Assembly: GCA_947495915.1 (NCBI GenBank)
Contig: CANMAW010000004.1
Span: 62,001-126,000 of the forward strand
Source of the DNA: Maribacter algarum (ex Lu et al. 2025) (nom. illeg.)
Lineage (GTDB): Bacteria > Bacteroidota > Bacteroidia > Flavobacteriales > Flavobacteriaceae
DNA length: 64,000 bases
Reading direction: 5' to 3'
How positions within the stretch are numbered: position 1 is the stretch's first letter; every line of letters starts with the position of its first letter. A program made the position numbers and the translations under genes. Below, one piece after another: positions 45,013 through 54,389 of the stretch. The notes under the pieces were generated by a model that saw only the letters and a program-made list of their open reading frames with translations, was not told the DNA's origin and did no database searches.

Positions 45013-48000
45013 ATGTTAAAAACCATTACATTTTTTATAGTTTGTTTACTGTTGTTTAATTGTTCTCAAGATTTTAAAGTAAACAATGGTGCCATGTCAT
45101 TCACTGATATGCCAAGCGATAGTACAGGGGTAAATTTTTCCAATGATATAATTGAAAATGACACTCTGAATTATTTTAACTTTCCATATTTATATCTCGG
45201 AGGAGGTGTATCTATTGGAGACATTAACAATGACGGACTTGATGATTTATACTTTACAGGAAATTTAGTCCCTAACAAATTATACCTCAACAAAGGTAAT
45301 TTTCAATTTGAAGATATTTCAGTAAAAGCAGGAGTTGCTGGCGATCAGCGGTGGTATACAGGTAGTACTATGGCTGATGTAAATAATGACGGCTTCTTAG
45401 ATATTTATGTTGGAGTTTCTCAATATACCGATCAAAGCGCCAACCAACTTTTTATAAATAATAAGGATGGAACCTTTTCAGAAAAAGCACAAGACTATGG
45501 CCTAGCAGATCAGAGCACATCCATTCAATCTACATTTTTCGATTACGACAATGATGGCTATTTAGATGTATTTGTAGCAAATTACCCTATAGTTCCTGTT
45601 AGTATGGGCAATCAATATTACCATCAAAAAATGATGATGAATCATTTTGAAGATTCTGGTCATTTATACCGAAATAACGGAGATCAAACATTTACCGATG
45701 TTACTACAACCGCTGGTTTACAAAAATTCGGTTTAAGTTTGGGTATCATAGCAACAGACTTCAATAATGACGGTTTTAAAGATCTTTATGTCTCAAACGA
45801 TTTTAATGTGCCTGATTATTTCTATAAAAATAATGGTGATGGCACCTTTTCAGAAATTTCTAAGCAAAGTACACGGCACACTTCTATGTTCGGTATGGGA
45901 ATTGACAGTGGTGACCTCAACAATGACGGACTTATAGATTTTCTGCAAGTTGATATGACTGCTGAAGACTATAAACGTTCGAAAACCAACATGGCAAGTA
46001 TGAGTCCAGAAACCTTTTATGAGGCTGTTGATTTGGGTTTTAACCATCAGTACATGCAAAACGCCTTACAATTGAATAATGGCATCAATTCTAATGGTAT
46101 ACCCGTTTTCAGTGATATCTCTCGCTTTGCCAGTATGTCAAATACAGACTGGAGCTGGGGAGCCCTATTTGCTGATTTTGATAATGATGGTTTTAAAGAT
46201 GTTTTTGTTTCTAACGGAGTAAAACGAGACGTAAATAATAACGACATTAACGAACAGTATAAAAACCAAAATCCATTCGGAAATTCAGGTAAAAAAGATT
46301 TTCGAAAACTACCAAGCACGCCAATTTCTAATTACGCATTTCAAAACAATGGCGATTACACTTTTTCTAAAGTAACAACAGATTGGCTTCTAGATAAAAA
46401 AGGATTTTCAAACGGATTTTCTTATGCTGATTTAGACAATGATGGTGATTTAGACTTGATCATTAATAATATTGATGCTAAAGCTTCGGTATATAGAAAC
46501 AACGCCAATGAAACCAACAATCACTATGTAAAAATAAAATTAAAAGGCGCTAAAAATAACCCGTTTGCATTAGGTACTAAGGTATTTGTAAAAACACCCG
46601 ATGCTAATCAACTTCAAGAACTAACCTTAACTCGGGGCTATCAATCTAGTTCGTCTCCGGTACTACATTTTGGAACTGGAAAACATGAAATTGCAGAAAG
46701 CATTACCATCAAATGGCCAAATGGCAGTGAAGAAATTTACCAAAATTTGAAACTAGATACCCTCATGCAATTCACACAAGCTGTTTCAAAACTGGGTACT
46801 CATACACAAGAAAACAACGATTATAAATTCACCGATATCACTGAAGCTTACGAGGTATCCTTTAAACATACCGAAGATGAATACGATGATTTTCTCAAAG
46901 AACCCCTACTACCCCATCGCAATTCTCGTTTAGGTCCTGCTTTAACTGTGGGTGATGTTAATAATGATGGGTTAGATGATTTTTTCGTTGGAAATGCTAA
47001 AGGTTCCTCTGCTAAACTATATATTCAAAATTTAACTGGAAAATTTAGTGAAATACCGGGTCCGTGGAGTCAAGAAAGCGAATACGAAGATACCAACGCA
47101 TTACTTTTTGATGCCGACAATGATAACGATCTTGACTTGTACATTGTTAGCGGAGGTAATGACCCCAATTTACAAGACAATTTGTACCAAGATCGGCTTT
47201 TCATAAATACTTCTAATGGTTTTGAAAAAACCGAAAATGCACTGCCTAGTATGCCTACTAGCGGTTTAAATGTTATTGCTTCTGATTACGACTCAGATGG
47301 AGATTTAGACTTATTTATTGGTGGCAGATTAGTTCCCGGGCAATATCCTTCACCGGCTTATAGTTACATTTTAAGAAATGATGGCGGAACAGATCTTAAT
47401 ATCAAATATACCAATGTAACTCAAACTATTGCACCCGAATTACAACGAGCGGGTTTGGTAACTTCTGCACTTTGGGATGATTTTGATTCAGATGGAAAAA
47501 TAGATCTTATAGTAACCGGAGAATGGATGCCCATTCGATTTTTTAAGAATACTGGTCATAAATTTAAAGAAGTAACCGAAACCTTAGGCTTTAATAAAAC
47601 ACGTGGTTGGTGGAATACCATTGAAAAAGTAGATTTTGACAATGATGGTGATCTCGACTACTTAGTCGGTAATCTAGGTTTGAATTACAAATATAAAACG
47701 AGCGCCGAGGCCCCATTTGATATCTATGCTAACGATTTTGATGAAAACGGGAGTATTGATATTGTTTTAAGTTATCAGAAAAAAGGCACAAAACTACCAT
47801 TAAGAGGCAGGGAGTGTTCTTCTCAACAAGTACCTGCCATAAAACAACGTTTTGAAACCTTTGAATCATTTGCCAATGCAGATTTAAACGATATTTACGG
47901 TGAAAATATGTTGAATAACTCACTTCATTATCGTGTTGACACCTTTGCTCATCAGTGGATTGAGAATAAAGGCGAGGGTAGTTTTCAACTACATCAACTA

Positions 48001-48312
48001 CCCAATGCCGCACAATTTTCATCCATTAATGCTTTTTTGCCTTTTAAGTATAATAATGATTCGATTACCGATATCATGCTTGGTGGTAATCAATATCAAT
48101 CTGAAATAGAAACCCCGCGTGCTGATGCTAGTATCGGCTTGGTACTTTCAGGGGGTACGAAACCAAAGGTGATTAATACTTCAGAAAGTGGACTTTTCGT
48201 AGCAGGAGAAACCAAAAAAATCGCTAGAATACGTTTAGGAAAAGACCAAAAAGAAGCATTTCTTTTCGCTCGAAATAATGATTACTTAAAACTATTAACT
48301 TTAAAGAAATAA
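45013..48312 (+). CDS. FG-GAP/VCBS repeat lipoprotein with ASPIC/UnbV domain (CRTAC1-like)
   Basis: Large surface lipoprotein of about 1099 residues. The ATG at 45013 is preferred to the TTG at 45007; the signal is LLLFNCSQ. Two blocks of FG-GAP repeats with Ca-binding DxDxDG-like motifs make beta-propellers, for example IGDINNDGLDDLYFTG, DFDNDGFKDVFVSNG and DADNDNDLDLYIVSGG. Between them (about 510-590) an ASPIC/UnbV segment is seen in HYVKIKLKGAKNNPFALG and ITIKWPNGSEE. Such genes commonly follow SusCD in flavobacteria and probably bind glycans or surface partners; no enzyme activity is known. Confidence 0.88.
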   Translation: MLKTITFFIVCLLLFNCSQDFKVNNGAMSFTDMPSDSTGVNFSNDIIENDTLNYFNFPYLYLGGGVSIGDINNDGLDDLYFTGNLVPNKLYLNKGNFQFEDISVKAGVAGDQRWYTGSTMADVNNDGFLDIYVGVSQYTDQSANQLFINNKDGTFSEKAQDYGLADQSTSIQSTFFDYDNDGYLDVFVANYPIVPVSMGNQYYHQKMMMNHFEDSGHLYRNNGDQTFTDVTTTAGLQKFGLSLGIIATDFNNDGFKDLYVSNDFNVPDYFYKNNGDGTFSEISKQSTRHTSMFGMGIDSGDLNNDGLIDFLQVDMTAEDYKRSKTNMASMSPETFYEAVDLGFNHQYMQNALQLNNGINSNGIPVFSDISRFASMSNTDWSWGALFADFDNDGFKDVFVSNGVKRDVNNNDINEQYKNQNPFGNSGKKDFRKLPSTPISNYAFQNNGDYTFSKVTTDWLLDKKGFSNGFSYADLDNDGDLDLIINNIDAKASVYRNNANETNNHYVKIKLKGAKNNPFALGTKVFVKTPDANQLQELTLTRGYQSSSSPVLHFGTGKHEIAESITIKWPNGSEEIYQNLKLDTLMQFTQAVSKLGTHTQENNDYKFTDITEAYEVSFKHTEDEYDDFLKEPLLPHRNSRLGPALTVGDVNNDGLDDFFVGNAKGSSAKLYIQNLTGKFSEIPGPWSQESEYEDTNALLFDADNDNDLDLYIVSGGNDPNLQDNLYQDRLFINTSNGFEKTENALPSMPTSGLNVIASDYDSDGDLDLFIGGRLVPGQYPSPAYSYILRNDGGTDLNIKYTNVTQTIAPELQRAGLVTSALWDDFDSDGKIDLIVTGEWMPIRFFKNTGHKFKEVTETLGFNKTRGWWNTIEKVDFDNDGDLDYLVGNLGLNYKYKTSAEAPFDIYANDFDENGSIDIVLSYQKKGTKLPLRGRECSSQQVPAIKQRFETFESFANADLNDIYGENMLNNSLHYRVDTFAHQWIENKGEGSFQLHQLPNAAQFSSINAFLPFKYNNDSITDIMLGGNQYQSEIETPRADASIGLVLSGGTKPKVINTSESGLFVAGETKKIARIRLGKDQKEAFLFARNNDYLKLLTLKK

Positions 48313-48339
48313 AACACATCACCTTGTAATACAACAACC

Positions 48340-49500
48340 ATGGCATCTCAAATAATTATTGATAAGATTGAACTTTTCAAAGTACCCCCACGGTGGCTAT
48401 TCTTAAAAATTACAACCAACGAAGGTATTGTCGGTTGGGGTGAACCCGTAGTAGAAGGTAAAGCTGAAACCGTAGAGGCTTGTGTAAATGAATTACAACA
48501 ATATCTTATTGGCAAATCTGCCCGAAACATTGAAGACATTTGGCAGATATTATACCGCGGAGGGTTCTACCGAGGAGGCCCCATTTTAATGAGTGCCATT
48601 TCTGGTATTGATCAAGCCTTATGGGATATTAAAGGAAAATCACTAGGTATACCTGTTTACGATTTATTAGGTGGAGCAGTACGTCAAAAAATGAAAATGT
48701 ATTGTTGGATTGGTGGTGACAATCCTCAGGTCATTCTCGAACAAGCCCAAGAAAAAGTAAATGCGGGGTACCAAGCGGTGAAAATGAATGCCACAGGACC
48801 AATGGATTGGATTTCTTCCCTTCAAGACGTGAAAAAAGTAGCCAACAATATCAAAGTTCTTCGTGAAGAATTTGGAAACAGTTTAGATATCGGTCTTGAC
48901 TTTCATGGTCGTGTTCATAAAGGCATGGTGAAACGGTTAATTGATGAATTGACACCTTATGAACCTATGTTTATTGAAGAACCTGTATTGAGTGAAAATA
49001 ATGAAGCATTAAAACATATTTACCCCTATACAAGTATACCCATCGCTACGGGAGAACGTATGTTTTCTCGTTGGGATTTTAAACCTTTATTAGAACAAGG
49101 TACCGTTGACATTATTCAACCCGACCTGAGTCATGCTGGTGGTATTTCAGAAGTACGTAGAATTGCAACCATGGCAGAGGCCTATGACGTGGCTATTGCA
49201 CCGCATTGTCCTCTCGGACCAATATCATTAGCCTCTGCACTTCATCTTGATTTTGTTTCTGCTAACGCTTGCATTCAAGAAAGTAGTTTAGGAATTCATT
49301 ACAACCAGGGTTATGATTTGTTAGATTATGTATTAAACTCGGAAGATTTCACCGTAATAGATGGGTATATTTCACTATTTAAAAAACCAGGGTTAGGGGT
49401 TGAAATAGATGAAGAAAAACTAAAAGAAGCACAAAAAATAGGTCACAATTGGTCGAACCCGATCTGGCGTGGTATAGATGGAAATTTTACAGAATGGTAA
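48340..49500 (+). CDS. dgoD: D-galactonate dehydratase (enolase superfamily)
   Basis: Mandelate racemase/enolase-superfamily dehydratase of 386 residues that converts D-galactonate to 2-keto-3-deoxy-D-galactonate in the cytoplasm. The sequence follows E. coli DgoD closely: VPPRWLFLKITTNEGIVGWG, FYRGGPILMSAISGIDQALW and IGLDFHGRVHKGM. The metal ligands lie in LDFHGR, FIEEPV and ATGERMFSR, and the catalytic histidine in IAPHCPLGP. The end GLGVEIDEEK also fits. It implies an oxidative galactose route beside galK, although the next enzymes (kinase, aldolase) are not in the window. Confidence 0.92.
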   Translation: MASQIIIDKIELFKVPPRWLFLKITTNEGIVGWGEPVVEGKAETVEACVNELQQYLIGKSARNIEDIWQILYRGGFYRGGPILMSAISGIDQALWDIKGKSLGIPVYDLLGGAVRQKMKMYCWIGGDNPQVILEQAQEKVNAGYQAVKMNATGPMDWISSLQDVKKVANNIKVLREEFGNSLDIGLDFHGRVHKGMVKRLIDELTPYEPMFIEEPVLSENNEALKHIYPYTSIPIATGERMFSRWDFKPLLEQGTVDIIQPDLSHAGGISEVRRIATMAEAYDVAIAPHCPLGPISLASALHLDFVSANACIQESSLGIHYNQGYDLLDYVLNSEDFTVIDGYISLFKKPGLGVEIDEEKLKEAQKIGHNWSNPIWRGIDGNFTEW

Positions 49501-49511
49501 TTATACAATTT

Positions 49512-50570
49512 ATGAATACAAAACTACTACCAATCATTAGCTTAATTCTATTAGTAACTTCCTGTAAAAACAAGGAAACCGAAGAGAAGGCTACGATTAT
49601 ACCCAAGGTAAAGCAAAGTGAATATAGCGATATTTCAGCCAACTTTGAAATTGAGATTTTTGATAAAGAGGCTCTTGAAATTATTGATGCGAATACAGAA
49701 ATTGAGGTTCGAGCAAGCGGATTCACATGGGTTGAGGGGCCTCTTTGGATTGAAGATGGACAGTTTTTATTATTCTCTGACATTCCAAATAACAAAGTAT
49801 ATAAGCTCAATGCGGAAAATGACACAACTACGTATTTACACCCTTCAGGGTTTACTAAAGAAAACTTTACGGGTCATGAACCTGGTTCAAATGGCCTGTT
49901 ATTAAATAATGAAGGTGAATTGGTACTTATGCAACACGGAGAAAGAAGAGTCGCCAAAATGAATGCTCCTTTAGATCAACCTGATGAAAACTATGAAGTT
50001 TTAGTTCGAAAATTTAAAAACAAACGATTGAATAGTCCCAATGATGGTATTTACGACAAGGAGGGTAACTTGTATTTTTCAGATCCTCCATATGGGTTAC
50101 CAGAACAATTAGATGACCCTAATAAGGAGCTTGATTTTCAAGGGGTTTATTGTTTACTCAAAACAGGAGAACTTCTATTAATTGATGCAGATTTAAAATT
50201 TCCTAATGGGGTCACACTCTCACATGATGAATCTGTTTTATTGGTTGCGGTTTCCAATCCGGAAAAGCCAGCTTGGTACCGTTATGATATTACCGCTCCT
50301 GGTAAAGTGCGCAATAAACAAGTTTTACTTGATGTATCAGAACTAGTAGATGAAGAATCTGAACATGGTTTACCTGATGGTTTAAAAGTAAATTCCAAAG
50401 AGGTTATTTTCGCTACCGGGCCATATGGCGTATGGGTGTTAACACAGCAGGGAAAGGTTCTGGCTCGTATTCGAACAGGCCAATTGACCTCTAATTGCGC
50501 ATTATCAACTGATGAAAAAACTCTTTTTATGACCGCGGATAATTATATTTTATCAGTTGCCTTGAAATAA
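49512..50570 (+). CDS. SMP-30/gluconolactonase-family lipoprotein
   Basis: Calcium-dependent lactonase-like propeller of 352 residues. The ATG at 49512 gives a clean lipoprotein signal ILLVTSCKN; longer frames run into dgoD. SMP-30 motifs are GFTWVEGPLWIEDG with the metal-binding glutamate, EPGSNGLLLNNEGEL, NSPNDGIYDKEGNLYFSDPPYG (typical NDG) and LPDGLKV. Located right after dgoD, it may hydrolyse galactono-lactone, but as an exported lipoprotein it would act in the periplasm. It ends one base from the convergent DUF255 gene. Confidence 0.85.
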   Translation: MNTKLLPIISLILLVTSCKNKETEEKATIIPKVKQSEYSDISANFEIEIFDKEALEIIDANTEIEVRASGFTWVEGPLWIEDGQFLLFSDIPNNKVYKLNAENDTTTYLHPSGFTKENFTGHEPGSNGLLLNNEGELVLMQHGERRVAKMNAPLDQPDENYEVLVRKFKNKRLNSPNDGIYDKEGNLYFSDPPYGLPEQLDDPNKELDFQGVYCLLKTGELLLIDADLKFPNGVTLSHDESVLLVAVSNPEKPAWYRYDITAPGKVRNKQVLLDVSELVDEESEHGLPDGLKVNSKEVIFATGPYGVWVLTQQGKVLARIRTGQLTSNCALSTDEKTLFMTADNYILSVALK

Positions 50571-52649
50571 TTAAAAATTCATCATCTGCTTTAGGGCTTC
50601 ATCAACCGATTTCACCGGAAGCTTACAAGTACTATTTTGACATACGTAAATAAAAGTTTCATTTTCAACGTATCTATCTTTAAACAATGGCTCATTGCTG
50701 TTTGTTGTACTACCAACAATTAAAGCATTTGGTAAGTGTTTCGATTGTAACTTCTGTACGATTTCTTTTGCATCTTTACCAACTACTACTATTTCAAAAA
50801 AGGGTTGTGATGTATTCAGAAATAAATGTGCCCATTTTGCATAACCATCAGTATAATCGGTAACATATGGCAGTACCGTAGTCAGCATAGTTTTTGCATT
50901 ATTTATATGTTCAGCATTGTAGTCAATATGCCCCAAATAAAATAAATTTTGCGCCATTACTGAGTTTGGAGAAGGCAAATCGCCATCATTAGTTTTAATA
51001 ATTTTTGAAATTAAATTTTGCTCATTACTAAAGGCAAACATTCCTGATGATTTATCTGAGAATTGCTCTATAACTGTTGCATTTAGTTTTTGGGCAAAAT
51101 CGAGATATTCCTTTTGTAAAGTGACCTCATATAGCTTTAATGATGCTTCAATTAAAAAAGAATAATCTTCTAGAAAACCTTCTTTACGTTTACTGTCTTT
51201 CTTAAATGAATGAAGTAAGTGATTTTCTTTGTAACTATTCAGTTTAATAAAATCATAAACCGATTTAGCACTATCAAGCAAAGCTTTATCACCAAAGGCT
51301 TTATAAGCATCAACATAACCACTTATCAAAAGTGCATTCCAAGATGTAATAATTTTATCGTCTTTTGTAGGGTGTACTCTTTTTGACCTTTCCTCTAGTA
51401 ATTTTTCCTTCCAGACTTGAATAAGAGCGGCATCAATTGTGTTCGATTGCGATGTTGCTTTAGAGGTATTTAAAATATACTTATCTCCTTCCCATACTGA
51501 TGTTTCATTAATATTATAGTATTCAGCAAATAGGGCAAAATCATCGCCGATAATTTTTTCTAATGCTTCCTTTTTCCAAATGTAAAATTTTCCCTCCTCG
51601 CCTTCACTATCAGCATCTAAGGTTGCATAAAAACCGCCAGCGTCATTCTTCATTTCACCTTCAAGAAATGCTAATGACTGATATACTACATTTTTATAAA
51701 GGGGATTTTTAAATACCTTATATGCCTTAGCATACAAACTGACCGCTTGCGCATTATCATAAAGCATTTTTTCAAAATGCGGCACTTTCCATTCAGAATC
51801 AGTGCTGTAGCGATAAAAACCTCCTCCTAAATGATCAAATAGCCCGCCCTCTGCCATTCGGTTTAAGGTGTTTTGCACATGATTTAGTGTTTCTTCATCT
51901 TCTAAAATAACTCCGAAATCTAATAGAAAACTTAAGCCGCTAGGAATCATAAACTTCTCTCTACCCTTATTACCTCCCGATACGGGGTCCCATTGAGTTT
52001 TCCAATTATCAACCCCTGCTGATAAAGCTTCAACAGTTAGTTTTTCAAAGTCAGATGATGGTTGTAAAACGTTGGTTTCTTGTATTCCCGCTGCCAATTG
52101 ATTCGCATATTCGTTTGCCTGAGCAGGATCATCAGCATAAAGTTGATTAACCTTTGTAAGTACCTCATTCCATTGTTTTTTAGGCAAATAAGTTCCTAGG
52201 TACAATGGTTTTCCATTGGGTAATGCAATTACATTTAGCGGCCAGCCACCACCTTGCCCTATCAATTGAATTGCTGTTTGGTATACTTGATCAACATCAG
52301 GCCTTTCTTCTCGATCTACTTTAATATTAATGAATTTTTCATTCATTAGTTTGGCAACCTCAACGTCTTCAAAAGTTTCGCGCTCCATAACATGACACCA
52401 ATGACAAGAAGAATAACCTATACTGATCAAGACTAATTTATTATCACGTTGAGCTTCTTCAAAAATATTCGAGTTCCAAGCCCTCCAATTTACCGGGTTA
52501 TGCGAATGCTGTAATAAATAAGGGCTAGTCTCTTGTGCTAATTCGTTTGTGAATGTATGGGCTGTTTTAGATGTATCTTCCTCTTTGCACGAAATGGAAA
52601 TACATAATAACAACAATGCTATCAAAAAATTAAAACGTCTACTAAACAT
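50571..52649 (-). CDS. DUF255 thioredoxin-domain lipoprotein (YyaL/SPATA20 family)
   Basis: Protein of 692 residues with a lipoprotein signal ([12 protein letters not shown]). The N-terminal thioredoxin-like DUF255 domain carries the CxxC pair in [16 protein letters not shown] and [13 protein letters not shown]. The remaining part is an alpha/alpha-barrel of the glycosidase/epimerase type ([47 protein letters not shown]). The family is nearly universal but without a proven biochemical role; redox or sugar-linked functions have been suggested. It is probably not part of the polysaccharide locus. Confidence 0.88.
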   Translation of the reverse strand: MFSRRFNFLIALLLLCISISCKEEDTSKTAHTFTNELAQETSPYLLQHSHNPVNWRAWNSNIFEEAQRDNKLVLISIGYSSCHWCHVMERETFEDVEVAKLMNEKFINIKVDREERPDVDQVYQTAIQLIGQGGGWPLNVIALPNGKPLYLGTYLPKKQWNEVLTKVNQLYADDPAQANEYANQLAAGIQETNVLQPSSDFEKLTVEALSAGVDNWKTQWDPVSGGNKGREKFMIPSGLSFLLDFGVILEDEETLNHVQNTLNRMAEGGLFDHLGGGFYRYSTDSEWKVPHFEKMLYDNAQAVSLYAKAYKVFKNPLYKNVVYQSLAFLEGEMKNDAGGFYATLDADSEGEEGKFYIWKKEALEKIIGDDFALFAEYYNINETSVWEGDKYILNTSKATSQSNTIDAALIQVWKEKLLEERSKRVHPTKDDKIITSWNALLISGYVDAYKAFGDKALLDSAKSVYDFIKLNSYKENHLLHSFKKDSKRKEGFLEDYSFLIEASLKLYEVTLQKEYLDFAQKLNATVIEQFSDKSSGMFAFSNEQNLISKIIKTNDGDLPSPNSVMAQNLFYLGHIDYNAEHINNAKTMLTTVLPYVTDYTDGYAKWAHLFLNTSQPFFEIVVVGKDAKEIVQKLQSKHLPNALIVGSTTNSNEPLFKDRYVENETFIYVCQNSTCKLPVKSVDEALKQMMNF

Positions 52650-52845
52650 AAATACTGCATTTGGATATTTAGCTAAAATACTATAATCATATCATTAATA
52701 CTTTTAGGTATCAAAATTTAAATTTTGTAAGAATATTTTATCTCACCCTTTACTTATTAAACGTAATTAACTACAAAAAATGACGTATTCACAACTAATT
52801 ACCAAGGTTTTACAACAATTGATTTTTATCATGTAAGAATTTTCT
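52650..52845. other. Spacer between the DUF255 gene and the candidate RNA
   Basis: AT-rich 196 bp with no coding ORF. It must contain the minus-strand promoter for the DUF255 gene, but no exact TAnnTTTG box is visible on that strand. Confidence 0.3.
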
Positions 52846-52853
52846 TATATTTG
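52846..52853 (+). promoter_or_regulatory. Candidate promoter -7 element of small RNA 1
   Basis: TATATTTG, exact TAnnTTTG match. A TTG at 52819-52821 lies 24 nt upstream and may act as the -33 box. There is no plus-strand protein gene for 1.5 kb downstream, so the transcript should be non-coding. Confidence 0.5.
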
Positions 52854-52858
52854 AACTT

Positions 52859-52970
52859 TGGTTATAAACACTAATAGCGCACTTCGCTATATGGAGTTTA
52901 ATTTGGTTGAATAGGTGAAATTCGGAGGGACACGAATTTCAAAATGAAAAGAGGGCTTTGCCCTCTTTTC
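52859..52970 (+). ncRNA. Candidate small RNA 1 with intrinsic terminator
   Basis: About 110-nt transcription unit with no credible ORF. It shows three ordered hairpins: ATAGCG/CGCTAT (52874-52890, 5-base loop), GAAATTCG/CGAATTTC (52917-52940, loop GAGGGACA), and a 10-bp terminator stem AAAAGAGGGC/GCCCTCTTTT (52947-52969) with a 3-base loop. A perfect -7 box stands just upstream. Size and setting are compatible with known flavobacterial small RNA families such as 6S-Flavo or Flavo-1, but membership cannot be tested here. The precise 5' end is estimated. Confidence 0.55.
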
Positions 52971-52981
52971 TGTTTCTAAAA

Positions 52982-53075
52982 CTATAGCAACATTTCTTTA
53001 TGTTGTGAGACTCATAAAGAATGGCTATAGCAGGGGCAACCCGGGCGTCGTATTTGGGAGAATACGGCGCTTTTT
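52982..53075 (+). ncRNA. Candidate structured RNA 2 with intrinsic terminator
   Basis: Directly behind RNA 1. A long hairpin has outer stem CTATAGC/GCTATAG (52982-53030) and inner stem TTCTTTATG/CATAAAGAA (52994-53021). Then comes a 10-bp stem GCGTCGTATT/AATACGGCGC (53045-53070, one G-U pair) with five Ts after it, a clear terminator. No promoter box separates it from RNA 1, so it may be made by read-through or processing, or be a second independent unit. It does not precede a plus-strand gene and so is unlikely to be a riboswitch in this orientation. Confidence 0.45.
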
Positions 53076-53086
53076 GTTTTCAACTA

Positions 53087-53349
53087 TTTTGCTGAATTTG
53101 TAATCAGTTCTTTAAAGATACTCATTACTACTTTGTTTGTAACTAAGAGAAGTAAAACCAGATATGTTGTTAGGTTCACTATCAATTAAATTAATATTGT
53201 TAATAGTAACAAGACAACACCCTTCTTTTACCAGTGAGGTGCAACAAAAATTCATGCTTTTTGCATCTTACTTAAGTAAAAAAAATAGAAATTAAGAATC
53301 TGAGGAAGCAAGATTCTAAAAATCATGCAGATCATGAAATCAACTTTAA
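53087..53349. other. Gene-free spacer behind the structured RNAs
   Basis: About 260 bp of AT-rich sequence without coding ORF. The only visible element is a short inverted repeat GAATCT/AGATTC near 53297-53317. No promoter or repeat family was recognised. Confidence 0.3.
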
Positions 53350-53372
53350 GCATTAATATTCATGGTTAATGC
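53350..53372 (-). terminator. Weak hairpin behind the universal stress gene
   Basis: Perfect 7-bp stem GCATTAA/TTAATGC with a 9-base loop, starting 3 bases after the usp stop codon. The following T-run on the minus strand is short, so termination would be weak. Confidence 0.4.
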
Positions 53373-53375
53373 ACC

Positions 53376-54281
53376 TCATGCAATCGAAATTAAGGTCTGA
53401 CTCTTATTCTTTTTAGATCTAATATTCAAACTCAATTCAGGAATAATCAACAAGGGTATTGTAGTATGAAAAGCAATCTTTTTGACAATTGACTCTCTAC
53501 GAACCCGCTCTAAATAGCCATGCTGATAATTCAGTAAGGCTAACAAGTGAATATCAAGTTCTTCTGTAAACAATTCTAAGGTTCTAGAAATAGATTGTTG
53601 AAAAGAGGTTCGACATAAATAATTCGGTACGTCTTTAAAATACTTTTTAATGATACTCAAATTAAAATTTTGAATCTCTGATAATGGTTGTTCTTTTTCA
53701 GCAACATTTACAATTCGAATGGTCGATTTAAATATTTTAGCTAGATTCAAAACTGGTGCTAATTCTGCTTGAGAATAAAATCTAAACAAATCAGTTGCAA
53801 ACGCTATTTCTAAAGGACTTTCGAAACCAAAATTTTCAGGAATTGCCATAATCGGACAAGACTTGATTGATTTTATAACATGAACAGTGGTACTACCCAT
53901 GAATATTTCTTTCAGTCCTGATGCGCCTTTAGTGCCCATAATTATCAATTCTGCATCAGTATTTTCAATGAGCTCTCGTAAGGCTACCACTAGTAATTTA
54001 GGAGAAGAGACAGGTTTAAAAAAATGCCATGGTTTACCTGAAATTTTTCTCAGGTCTGCAATAAATTTCAACAGATTGTTCTGAGATTTTACTTGGTTGG
54101 TATTAGAGGAGACTTCCAAATTCTCAAATGAATTTGAAATTCTTACTGACGTCTTTTTCATTGGAGCATAAGAATGAACAAGGTGAAAGGTACAGCGCTC
54201 ATTCTTAAAAAGTTTTAAAGCGTAAGCACATGCGTTAATTGCATTCTTAGAAAAGTCGGTTGGTAAAATTATATGCTTCAT
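53376..54281 (-). CDS. Tandem universal stress protein (UspA family)
   Basis: Cytoplasmic protein of 301 residues from the ATG at 54281; the longer frame adds 18 residues and runs across the promoter. It has two Usp domains. The first has MKHIILPTDFSKNA and the ATP-binding pattern IIMGTKGASGLKEIFMGSTT (G-x2-G-x(n)-G-S/T). The second, from about residue 150, ends in VKKIAFHTTIPLLIIPE with a degraded nucleotide loop. It is divergent from ccoI and shares with it the palindromic ATGAC-N4-GTCAT operator, so it is probably induced together with the cbb3 oxidase, most likely at low oxygen. Confidence 0.9.
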   Translation of the reverse strand: MKHIILPTDFSKNAINACAYALKLFKNERCTFHLVHSYAPMKKTSVRISNSFENLEVSSNTNQVKSQNNLLKFIADLRKISGKPWHFFKPVSSPKLLVVALRELIENTDAELIIMGTKGASGLKEIFMGSTTVHVIKSIKSCPIMAIPENFGFESPLEIAFATDLFRFYSQAELAPVLNLAKIFKSTIRIVNVAEKEQPLSEIQNFNLSIIKKYFKDVPNYLCRTSFQQSISRTLELFTEELDIHLLALLNYQHGYLERVRRESIVKKIAFHTTIPLLIIPELSLNIRSKKNKSQTLISIA

Positions 54282-54298
54282 GATAAACTCATTTAATA

Positions 54299-54306
54299 CA
54301 AACCTG
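54299..54306 (-). promoter_or_regulatory. Predicted usp -7 element
   Basis: On the minus strand CAGGTTTG, seven of eight bases of TAnnTTTG. Its last base is exactly 36.5 nt from the centre of the operator at 54329-54342, the same distance as in the ccoI and ccoS promoters. Confidence 0.55.
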
Positions 54307-54328
54307 AGCATAAAATAATCGATAAAAC

Positions 54329-54342
54329 ATGACATTCGTCAT
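54329..54342. promoter_or_regulatory. Palindromic operator ATGACATTCGTCAT shared by usp and ccoI
   Basis: Perfect palindrome ATGAC-N4-GTCAT, whose reverse complement is identical to the site before ccoS. Its form (two 5-base arms, 4-base spacer, TGAC cores) is that of CRP/FNR-family sites. It lies midway between the divergent promoters, with equal spacing to both -7 boxes, which suggests that one bound dimer activates both genes. Confidence 0.75.
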
Positions 54343-54364
54343 ATGCTATTTTTCAATTGATTAA

Positions 54365-54372
54365 CACCTTTG
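54365..54372 (+). promoter_or_regulatory. Predicted ccoI -7 element
   Basis: CACCTTTG, seven of eight bases of TAnnTTTG, 18 bases before the ATG at 54390. The mismatch is the same first-base C seen in the usp promoter, in keeping with activator dependence. Confidence 0.55.
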
Positions 54373-54389
54373 TTTAAGGTATAAAGCGA

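Noticed and set aside
49449-49511. N-terminal extension of the SMP-30 gene from TTG
   Set aside because: It overlaps the dgoD coding end in another frame and would displace the lipoprotein signal that begins at the ATG at 49512.
52982-53075. Riboswitch interpretation of structured RNA 2
   Set aside because: No gene follows on the same strand; the next one is convergent. Known motifs of common riboswitches were not recognised.
54282-54335. Longer start of the tandem usp
   Set aside because: It would place coding sequence over the -7 element and operator, and MKHIILPTDFS at 54281 is the usual Usp N-terminus.
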